This document shows, piece by piece, positions 24,194 to 29,607 of a DNA stretch of 29,607 nt (its first letter is position 1; the number at the start of each line of letters is the position of its first letter). The stretch comes from Lachnospiraceae bacterium UBA3287 (GTDB lineage: Bacteria; Bacillota; Clostridia; Lachnospirales; Lachnospiraceae), in NCBI GenBank assembly GCA_002362155.1, contig DETN01000117.1, positions 29,629 to 59,235 of the forward strand. Direction: 5' to 3'. Made by a program: the position numbers and the translations under genes. Below the pieces are notes generated by a model that saw only the letters and a program-made list of their open reading frames with translations, had not been told where the DNA came from and did not search any database.

Positions 24194-24285
24194 GCCCCTC
24201 CTGCTGCCCCGCTCTGGTCCGCGGCGCAGCTAAGGAAAAGCGCAGGATGCGGGATCCTGACAGAAAGGACCTTTTTCAAAATCGG

Positions 24286-24533
24286 AGCGCAGATCAGACG
24301 GCCGGAGCGCCGTCCGATTCGCGGGAGAGAGGCGGCTTTCATCCACCCGCTTCGACTGATGCGGGACGCATACAGCAATTTCTTTTTTGGCGGTACCCAT
24401 ACTATCACCCAAATATCCTGCGTCCTGAATCTGTGACCCCTACAGCAACCTGATTGGCAAAATACTGTCTCCAAAACGGTTATGCGGTTCGAATCCGTAA
24501 TGATTATGGGGTCATGTCAATTAAAATTATTCA
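24286..24533 (+). ncRNA. Structured ncRNA unit B with Trp-type tRNA mimic (Y RNA-like)
   Basis: Second copy, about 248 nt, sharing a 50-nt identical block with unit A (24321-24370 equals 23924-23973). H0 has different bases but the same fold (GACGGC 24297-24302 with GCCGTC 24309-24314, plus ATC/GAT). H2 is GGGACGCA 24363-24370 with TGCGTCCT 24419-24426. The outer pair is TGAAT 24426-24430 with ATTCA 24529-24533. The tRNA mimic is at 24434-24514. Changes that keep pairing argue for selection on RNA structure. It ends directly before the AAAGGAGGG ribosome site of the Ro60-like gene, so it is either the gene's 5' UTR or processed from the same transcript. Confidence 0.72.
24434..24514 (+). other. 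tRNA-like module B (anticodon loop as tRNA-Trp, CCA)
   Basis: Acceptor-like stem TGACCCC (24434-24440) with GGGGTCA (24508-24514); anticodon arm ACTGT-CTCCAAA-ACGGT (24464-24480), loop as in tRNA-Trp; T arm TGCGG-TTCGAAT-CCGTA (24483-24499). Same 81-nt length as module A. The seventh acceptor pair changes from T-A in module A to C-G here, a compensatory change. Eight bases separate T arm and acceptor 3' strand. Confidence 0.75.
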
Positions 24534-24551
24534 AGAAAGGAGGGAGTGACC

Positions 24552-26012
24552 ATGAACTTCGCAGAAGCTGCAAGAGCAGCAGCCACTTTCACAAGAACAG
24601 AAAACGGTGCCATAGCACTGGGCACCACATCCGATGCAAGACTGGATCTTTTTTCCACGATCGGTTCTCTGCGCCAGGCGGACAGAGCAAGGATCGCACG
24701 GCTTTTTGCAGAGGCCTACAGAGCAGATCCTCTGTTTGCCACAAAGATCGTCTTCTACGGCCGGGACATCAGAGGCGGACTGGGCGAAAGAAACACCTTC
24801 CGCATCCTGATCCGCTGCATGGCCGAAAAGCATCCCGAGGCCCTGATCCCCAACCTGGATCTGATCGGCGTCTACGGCCGTTTCGATGACCTGTACGCCC
24901 TGATCGGCACACCTCTGGAAGACCAGATGTGGGCCGCCATGAAGGCCCAGTTCGAGGAGGACGTAAGAAACCTGCGGGAAGGCCATGCCATTTCCCTGCT
25001 TGCCAAGTGGATCAAGACAGCGGACGCATCTTCCAGAAACACCAGAAAGCTGGGCATTATGACCGCCAACAGACTGGGATACCCTGTATATGAATTCAAG
25101 CGTCTGGTAAGGATCATGAGAAAGAGGATCGGCATCACAGAATCCCTGATGTCTGCCGGCCGCTGGGATGAGATCAGCTACTCCGCTGTTCCTTCAAGAG
25201 CCATGATGATCTACAGAAACGCCTTCGCAAGACATGACGGAGCGCGATACAGCGCCTTTATCCGCAAGGCCATGGAAGGAAAGGTGACCATCCACTCCCA
25301 GACCCTGTATCCTTACGACATCGTCGAAAAGGTCATGAGAGGCGGCAGCAGAGTCGCCGCGGATCCTGCGCTGGAAGCCCAGTGGAAGCAGCTCCCCGAC
25401 TATGTGGAAAAGGGCACCAACGCCCTTGTCATCGCGGATACCTCCGGCTCCATGTACGGCAGACCTCTGGCTACCTCCGTCGGCCTGGCCGTCTACTTTG
25501 CCGAAAGGAACACCGGCGCCTACCACAACATGTTCATGTCCTTCTCCGCCACGTCCCGCATTCAGATCCTGAAGGGCGAGACCCTGGCCCAGAAGATCTC
25601 CAGCATCGACATGAGAGACTGGATGATGAACACCGACCTGGAGGCCGCTTTCCGGAACGTTCTGAAGATCGCGATCCTGAACCGTGTTCCCGCAGAGGAA
25701 ATGCCCAGGGCCCTGATCGTTATTTCCGACATGGAGATCGATGCCTGCGGCAACAGGGAATGGACCTTCTACGAGAAGATGGAGAGCCTGTTCAGAATCA
25801 ACGGTTACACGATCCCTAATATCATCTTCTGGAATGTAAACAGCCGCCACGATGTTTTCCATGCGGACGCAAAGAGAAGAGGCGTTCAGCTCTTCAGCGG
25901 CCAGTCCGCCTCCGTATTCAGCACCATCATGCAGTCCATTAATATGACGCCTGTGGAAGCCATGGAAAAGGTCATCGGCTCCGGAAGATACGACGCCATT
26001 ACCATCGGCTGA
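24552..26012 (+). CDS. DUF2828/TROVE-like plus vWA protein (Ro60-like RNA-binding protein)
   Basis: A 486-residue protein. The N-terminal two thirds are a helical-repeat region of the DUF2828/TROVE type (FYGRDIRGGLGERNTFRIL, IGVYGRFDDLYALIG, ISLLAKWIKTADASS, MSAGRWDEISYSAVPSRAMM). The C-terminal domain is a von Willebrand A fold with an intact MIDAS: ADTSGSM (Asp296), the Thr in MNTDLE, and the Asp in VISDMEID. Ro60 and bacterial Rsr have this layout, bind Y RNAs and misfolded RNAs in the ring, and work with nucleases in RNA quality control. The two tRNA-mimic RNAs directly upstream fit that role. The ATG at 24552 is chosen over a GTG at 24546 because GGAGGG is 7 bases away. Ends in a strong terminator. 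The family call is firm; the RNA partnership is inference. Confidence 0.85.
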   Translation: MNFAEAARAAATFTRTENGAIALGTTSDARLDLFSTIGSLRQADRARIARLFAEAYRADPLFATKIVFYGRDIRGGLGERNTFRILIRCMAEKHPEALIPNLDLIGVYGRFDDLYALIGTPLEDQMWAAMKAQFEEDVRNLREGHAISLLAKWIKTADASSRNTRKLGIMTANRLGYPVYEFKRLVRIMRKRIGITESLMSAGRWDEISYSAVPSRAMMIYRNAFARHDGARYSAFIRKAMEGKVTIHSQTLYPYDIVEKVMRGGSRVAADPALEAQWKQLPDYVEKGTNALVIADTSGSMYGRPLATSVGLAVYFAERNTGAYHNMFMSFSATSRIQILKGETLAQKISSIDMRDWMMNTDLEAAFRNVLKIAILNRVPAEEMPRALIVISDMEIDACGNREWTFYEKMESLFRINGYTIPNIIFWNVNSRHDVFHADAKRRGVQLFSGQSASVFSTIMQSINMTPVEAMEKVIGSGRYDAITIG

Positions 26013-26041
26013 AGCCCCGGGAGGGGCTTCGGCCTTTTTTT
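26007..26041 (+). terminator. Intrinsic terminator after the Ro60-like gene
   Basis: Stem GAAGCCCC/GGGGCTTC (26011-26018 with 26023-26030, loop GGGA), extended outward by GGC/GCC, then seven T's. It overlaps the stop codon and closes the ncRNA/Ro-like unit. Confidence 0.92.
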
Positions 26042-26176
26042 GTTCCATCACGGAAACGTCACAGGCGGCCGGCTTTTCTGTCAGATCCATGGAGGTTCCT
26101 GAGGAGAAGGCGTTCCGGAATCCGGTCTGTATCATGTCTGATAACCTGGGAACAAAGGATCCAAAGGAGGATGTTT

Positions 26177-26384
26177 ATGGAGAAGGAAAACAACTTAATG
26201 CAGGCACAGGGAAACGCAGCTGTCGAAGATGGTACCTGCGCTTCTTCCTTACCTGGAAGTACTGTCTGGCGCACTATAGGAAAGACGACTTATGTCGCAA
26301 GTCTCCATTTTTAAAGAGCAGGGACAGACCTTTTCACAGAAATCTGTTATGAAGGCGGATAGCGATGTTTGGACAACAAACTAA
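26177..26384 (+). pseudogene. Decayed TnpW-like transposon-associated small ORF
   Basis: A strong AAAGGAGG precedes the ATG at 26177. The frame reads MEKENNLMQAQG and later TIGKTTYVASLHF, then stops at 26312-26314 inside a run of T's. Dropping one T restores KEQGQTFSQKSVMKADSD up to a stop at 26384. The pattern IGKTTY-V-S-HF followed by KEQG-TF recalls the short TnpW proteins carried by clostridial conjugative transposons. I recognise the family from memory only, so the call is tentative. It marks past mobile DNA between the Ro-like locus and the ATPase island. No other gene is seen in 26042-26500. Confidence 0.4.
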
Positions 26385-26387
26385 TTG

Positions 26388-26434
26388 ATTTTTGCTCCGT
26401 AACTATCAAAATAAATGAGTTAGGGAGCAAAAAT
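26388..26434 (+). repeat. Palindromic element, left copy flanking the ATPase gene
   Basis: Left arm ATTTTTGCTCCGTAACTA (26388-26405) and right arm GAGTTAGGGAGCAAAAAT (26417-26434) are inverted repeats matching at 16 of 18 positions, with an 11-base AT-rich centre. A close copy lies just after the ATPase stop codon in the same orientation. Confidence 0.85.
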
Positions 26435-26437
26435 GAT

Positions 26438-26466
26438 TTGAATGCCGGACTCTGAAATTGTATAAT
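26438..26466 (+). promoter_or_regulatory. Promoter of the AAA ATPase gene
   Basis: TTGAAT (26438-26443), 17-bp spacer, TATAAT (26461-26466), starting 4 bp after the palindromic element, which could therefore act as an operator. Confidence 0.75.
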
Positions 26467-26500
26467 TCTTTCATAAAATATGGTTTGAGGAGACTGACAG

Positions 26501-27943
26501 ATGCGTAATAAGAACTTTATAGGCAGAACAGAAGAAACAGCACTTCTTGAAGAATACTATGCTTCCAATAAATCTGAGCTTATTGCCGTGTATGGAAGAC
26601 GCCGCGTCGGAAAGACATTCATGATATGCGAGACTTTGGAAGACCGATTTGATTTCGATTATACAGGCAAATATAAGATTGCCGCAAAAGTACAGATTGC
26701 GGAGTTTCAAAAGGAGATCAACAGGCTTACGAAAGACACAAGTGGTGAGGCAAAGGATTGGTTTGAGGCATTTGATCATCTAAAAGAATATTTGCTTGGA
26801 TTAAAAAAGGACAAAGTAGTTGTCTTTCTTGATGAGCTTCCCTGGATGGATACTGCGAAGAGTAATTTTCTGGCAGCACTTTCGACATTTTGGAATGGGT
26901 GGAGAAGCAAGAAAACGCTTTTAAAGCTGTATGTCTGTGGTTCAGCCACCACTTGGATGGTCGATAAATTCATTGGAGATAAAGGCGGCTTGTATGGCCG
27001 CGTAAGCAGACCTATTTATCTTGCGCCATTCACTTTGCTTGAAACAGAACAGTATTTGAATGATATCAAGAAAATGAAATATGGCAGAAAACTTGTGCTT
27101 GATACATACATGATATTTGGCGGTATTCCATATTATCTTGATATGCTTGATAACAAGAAACCTCTGTCAGAGAATGTGGATAACCTGTTTTTTTCAAATA
27201 ATGCTCCATTAAAAACGGAGTTTGATTTTCTGTTTCGCTCACTTTTTAAGGACAGTGCAAATTACAGGCGTGTCATTAAGTACATTTCTACAAAGATGAT
27301 CGGTCTTACCAGAGAGGATATATCAGAAGACTGCAGGCTGAATGGCGGGGAACTTACCAAAATTCTTAATAATCTTGTCGCATGTGATTTTATCAGATGT
27401 TATATGGCTCCTGGCAAAAAGCAAAGATCTAAGGTATATCAACTGACGGATATGTTTTCTTTGTTTTATTTGAGATTTGCCGGCAGAGGCTCAGGGACGG
27501 ACGAGCATTATTGGACAAATTTGGGGAAGACAGGAAAAAGAAATGCGTGGTCAGGATATGCTTTTGAACAGGTGTGTTTAAATCATATTCCTCAGATAAA
27601 AGCGAAACTTGGCATATCGGGTATTCTCAGCAATTCGTATGCATGGAGTAGAAAAGCGTTTACTGATTCTAACGGAACAGAATGGTCTGGCGGACAGATC
27701 GATTTGATCATAGACAGAAATGATGATGTTATGAATATTTGTGAGATGAAATACTCATCTGAGGAGTATGTTATTACCCCCAAGTATGCAAAGGATGTCA
27801 GCGACAGGATGGCAATGTTCAGAGCATCTGAGAAAACCAGGAAGGATCTGAGGTGCACTTTTGTAACAACCTATGGAATCAGGAGGAATCCTAACAGTGA
27901 TATCGTGGCTTATGAGGTTATGTTAGATGATCTGTTTAAGTAA
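26501..27943 (+). CDS. AAA ATPase with C-terminal DUF234 nuclease-like domain
   Basis: A 480-residue protein of the archaeal-type ATPase group (COG1672). The N terminus FIGRTEETALLEEYY leads to Walker A GRRRVGKT (residues 32-39), then Walker B KVVVFLDELPW. A winged-helix-like middle region follows. The C-terminal DUF234 region has a PD-(D/E)XK-like pattern, QIDLIID then CEMKYS. The family is common, often mobile, and has no settled function; roles in DNA processing, defence or toxin-antitoxin behaviour have been suggested. The gene is clearly more AT-rich than its neighbours, has its own promoter, and is framed by two palindromic repeats, all signs of lateral acquisition. GAGGAGA lies 7 bases before the ATG. 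Confidence 0.88.
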   Translation: MRNKNFIGRTEETALLEEYYASNKSELIAVYGRRRVGKTFMICETLEDRFDFDYTGKYKIAAKVQIAEFQKEINRLTKDTSGEAKDWFEAFDHLKEYLLGLKKDKVVVFLDELPWMDTAKSNFLAALSTFWNGWRSKKTLLKLYVCGSATTWMVDKFIGDKGGLYGRVSRPIYLAPFTLLETEQYLNDIKKMKYGRKLVLDTYMIFGGIPYYLDMLDNKKPLSENVDNLFFSNNAPLKTEFDFLFRSLFKDSANYRRVIKYISTKMIGLTREDISEDCRLNGGELTKILNNLVACDFIRCYMAPGKKQRSKVYQLTDMFSLFYLRFAGRGSGTDEHYWTNLGKTGKRNAWSGYAFEQVCLNHIPQIKAKLGISGILSNSYAWSRKAFTDSNGTEWSGGQIDLIIDRNDDVMNICEMKYSSEEYVITPKYAKDVSDRMAMFRASEKTRKDLRCTFVTTYGIRRNPNSDIVAYEVMLDDLFK

Positions 27944-27944
27944 A

Positions 27945-27989
27945 AATGCTCCGTAACTATAAAAAAATAAGAGTTATGGAGCAAAAATG
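27945..27989 (+). repeat. Palindromic element, right copy flanking the ATPase gene
   Basis: TGCTCCGTAACT (27947-27958) and AGTTATGGAGCA (27972-27983) are inverted repeats with one mismatch, then AAAAATG. The element begins right after the ATPase stop codon and matches the left copy at most positions (TGCTCCGTAACTAT identical; GGAGCAAAAATG identical). It has a short A/T tail but no clear T run on the plus strand after the stem, so it is not a typical terminator. Confidence 0.85.
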
Positions 27990-28026
27990 GCGAAAAACAA
28001 AGGGCTGGAAATTATAAATCCGGTCC

Positions 28027-28263
28027 TTTTTCTATGCCTGTTGGGCTGTGGCAGGAGGGGCACGAAAAAGGCAGATCGTCACGGGAATCTGACTTCGATC
28101 GGAACTTCCGCGATCGGTCGCGTTCAGCAGCGTTCGGAATTATCGAAATGGCGCGTAAAACCCCGGCCGACCTTGGTCGTCCGCGGGATATAAGCGCCTG
28201 CTTAATTTACTGGAAGCTGTATGTATCATCAGGCAGCGGCTGTGAACTGGCCGCTGCCTTTTT
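28027..28263 (+). ncRNA. Structured non-coding RNA candidate upstream of secA (possibly raiA-type)
   Basis: About 235 bases with no convincing coding frame but dense pairing: CAGAT/ATCTG (28072-28076 with 28087-28091), CGATCG/CGATCG (28096-28101 with 28111-28116), a long-range GGCGC/GCGCC (28150-28154 with 28194-28198) enclosing CGACC-TT-GGTCG, and a final strong terminator. The raiA-motif RNA is an abundant clostridial ncRNA of roughly this size, and raiA/hpf often neighbours secA, so it is one candidate identity, from memory and not verified. The 5' end is a guess from a weak TATAAA at about 28014. No raiA/hpf gene is present here. Confidence 0.5.
28231..28263 (+). terminator. Intrinsic terminator of the ncRNA candidate
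   Basis: GGCAGCGGC (28232-28240) pairs perfectly with GCCGCTGCC (28250-28258), 9-base loop, followed by five T's. No protein gene ends nearby on this strand after 27943, so it implies a non-coding transcript. Confidence 0.88.
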
Positions 28264-28294
28264 CAGTGCTTCCGGCTGAGAGGTGACTGCGGCC

Positions 28295-28322
28295 GGGGAA
28301 CGAAAACCGCGGATCGTCGCGG
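28295..28322 (+). repeat. Imperfect second copy of a 28-base motif from the ncRNA candidate
   Basis: 28295-28322 matches 28057-28084 at 23 of 28 positions; the core is ACGAAAA followed later by GATCGTC. A hairpin CCGCG/CGCGG forms in this copy. The rest of 28264-28397 holds no gene that I can support. Confidence 0.55.
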
Positions 28323-28397
28323 TATTATGGAAGTCTGACCTGGGTCCAAGCTGCAGGACGCCGCCGCGGCAGGAATCATAAAATTAACATGAACAGG

Positions 28398-28426
28398 ATG
28401 AAATTGGCCGGGAAGTATGCTATCAT
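28398..28426 (+). promoter_or_regulatory. Probable secA promoter (extended -10)
   Basis: TG-C-TATCAT (28418-28426) is an extended -10; the hexamer 17 bp upstream, ATGAAA, is a poor -35. It lies 42 bp before the secA start. Confidence 0.4.
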
Positions 28427-28468
28427 GACTGCATATGCCTATTTAGAGCACGAAAAGAGGAAGTTTTT

Positions 28469-29607
28469 ATGGCAAAAATTTTTGATAAAATATTCGGCAC
28501 ACACTCTCAGCGCGAGGTCAAAAGGATCATGCCCCTGGTGGAAAAGATCGAAGCTCTGGACGGGGCCATGCAGGCCTTGACAGACGAAGAGCTGCGTGCC
28601 AAGACAGATGAATTCAGGAAGAGGCTCTCCGAAGGGGAGACTCTGGACGACATCCTGGTAGAAGCCTTTGCCGTATGCCGTGAGGCCGCATGGAGAGCCA
28701 TTCAGCTCAAGCCCTTCCGGGTCCAGCTGATCGGCGGCATTGTCCTCCATCAGGGCCGTATTTCCGAAATGAAAACAGGTGAAGGCAAGACCCTGGTGGC
28801 CACCCTTCCCGCATACCTCAATGCCCTGGAGGGAAAGGGCGTCCACGTGGTCACCGTCAACGATTACCTGGCTGCCCGTGACCGGGAATGGATGGGAAGG
28901 ATCTATGAGTTCCTGGGCCTGACCGTGGGCGTTGTCCTCAACTCCATGAAGCCCCAGGAGCGCCAGGAAGCCTATAACTGCGACATTACCTACGTTACCA
29001 ACAACGAACTGGGCTTTGACTACCTGCGCGACAACATGGCCATCTTCAAGAAGAACTGCGTCCTTCGCGGTCTTCACTATGCCATCATCGACGAAGTGGA
29101 CTCCATCCTGATCGACGAAGCCCGCACCCCTCTGATCATTTCCGGACAGAGCGGCAAGTCCACCGATATCTACAAGGTCTGCGATATCCTGGCCAAACAG
29201 ATGGTCCGCGGCAAGGATATGGAGGACCTGTCCAAGATCGATGCCATCATGGGCGTCGAAAGAGAAGAGACCGGTGACTTCATCGTCAACGAGAAGGACA
29301 AGGTGGTCTCCCTGACCGCCGCCGGTGTGGAGAAGTGCGAGCGCTTCTTCCACATCGAGAACCTGGCCGATCCCGAGAACCTGGAATACCAGCACTGCAT
29401 CATACTGGCCCTGAGAGCCAACAACCTCATGCACCTGGACCACGACTACATCGTGCGTGACGATCAGGTCCTGATCGTAGACGAGTTCACCGGCCGTGTC
29501 ATGCCCGGCCGCCGTTTCTCCGACGGTCTCCACCAGGCCATCGAGGCCAAGGAAAAGGTCAAGGTCAAGCAGGAGAGCCGTACCCTGGCCACCATCACCT
29601 TCCAGAA
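28469..29607 (+). CDS. secA: Preprotein translocase ATPase SecA (N-terminal 379 residues, cut by window edge)
   Basis: The motor that drives unfolded preproteins through SecYEG at the membrane. Visible features: N terminus MAKIFDKIFGTHSQREVKRI, the nucleotide-binding segment LHQGRISEMKTGEGKT with Walker A at about residues 101-108, VTVNDYLAARD, NELGFDYLRDNM, and the DEAD-like Walker B IIDEVDSILIDEARTPLIISG. The preprotein cross-linking domain has begun and the canonical YIVRDDQVLIVDEFTGRVMPGRR is present. The ATG at 28469 follows AGAGGAAG at a normal distance. The remaining part, including the second ATPase domain, is beyond the window. Essential housekeeping gene; nothing odd in the visible part. 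Confidence 0.97.
   Translation, partial: MAKIFDKIFGTHSQREVKRIMPLVEKIEALDGAMQALTDEELRAKTDEFRKRLSEGETLDDILVEAFAVCREAAWRAIQLKPFRVQLIGGIVLHQGRISEMKTGEGKTLVATLPAYLNALEGKGVHVVTVNDYLAARDREWMGRIYEFLGLTVGVVLNSMKPQERQEAYNCDITYVTNNELGFDYLRDNMAIFKKNCVLRGLHYAIIDEVDSILIDEARTPLIISGQSGKSTDIYKVCDILAKQMVRGKDMEDLSKIDAIMGVEREETGDFIVNEKDKVVSLTAAGVEKCERFFHIENLADPENLEYQHCIILALRANNLMHLDHDYIVRDDQVLIVDEFTGRVMPGRRFSDGLHQAIEAKEKVKVKQESRTLATITFQ

Noticed and set aside
24170..24474. Short frames of 60-88 codons within the ncRNA array, on both strands.
   Set aside because: No ribosome sites or similarity, and the duplicated sequence is explained by RNA structure.
24036..24514. Calling the two modules true tRNA-Tyr and tRNA-Trp genes.
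   Set aside because: They lack a proper D arm and have 7-8 unpaired bases between the T arm and acceptor strand, so they would not be ordinary tRNAs.
23889..24533. The two units as a CRISPR array or insertion sequence.
   Set aside because: Only two copies with a 397-bp period, no short regular spacers, no cas or transposase gene, and paired RNA structure.
27987..28279. Short plus-strand frames in the region before secA.
   Set aside because: Overlapping frames without ribosome sites; the terminator and nested stems fit a non-coding RNA better.

Overview
The window looks like a chromosomal segment from a GC-rich member of the Clostridia, most likely a gut Lachnospiraceae-type organism. The pointers are a type III glutamine synthetase, a T-box-controlled trp operon, a Bacillus/Clostridium-style Fe-S PurF, an OhrR-type MarR regulator, strong GGAGG ribosome binding sites, vegetative TTGACA-17-TATAAT promoters and a TnpW-like transposon remnant. 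This placement is inference. Most genes are visibly GC-rich; only the ATPase gene at 26501-27943 is AT-rich.

Region 1 (1-16190) is about glutamine. A type III glutamine synthetase (glnN, minus strand, cut by the left edge) and a SAM hydroxide adenosyltransferase lie on the minus strand. Divergent from them is a tight operon, gltB-gltD-pyrG-purF-carA-carB. GltBD makes glutamate from glutamine, and PyrG, PurF and CarA each use the glutamine amide to start or complete nucleotide synthesis. The glnN and gltB leaders share one design: a TTGACA promoter, then within a few bases of the predicted transcript start a hairpin with a six-base loop of form AANGGC, whose 3' half is also the 5' arm of a strong terminator. 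This resembles the RNA targets of ANTAR-domain antiterminators and would tie glutamine synthesis and use into one regulon.

Region 2 (16191-20492) is a tryptophan operon, promoter-T box (UGG specifier)-trpD-trpC-trpB-trpA, without trpE, trpG or trpF. It runs convergently into a MATE transporter gene (20476-21861, minus). An OhrR-like regulator lies divergent to that gene, followed by an orphan phosphoribosyltransferase-like gene with a degenerate PRPP loop.

Region 3 (23346-26041) is the most unusual part. It holds a tRNA-Lys(CUU), then two homologous, highly structured non-coding units of about 245 nt (period 397 nt). Each ends in an 81-nt tRNA mimic, one with a Tyr-type anticodon loop and the other with a Trp-type loop. 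Immediately downstream is a DUF2828/TROVE-like plus vWA protein (Ro60-like), followed by a strong terminator. The arrangement resembles bacterial Ro-Y RNA loci (Rsr with tRNA-mimicking YrlA), but here with two mimics of different tRNA identity.

Region 4 (26042-29607) is accessory DNA followed by a housekeeping gene. It contains a decayed TnpW-like ORF, an AT-rich AAA ATPase/DUF234 gene flanked by two copies of a palindromic element, a structured non-coding RNA candidate with its own terminator, an imperfect second copy of part of that RNA, and the 5' end of secA, cut by the right edge.
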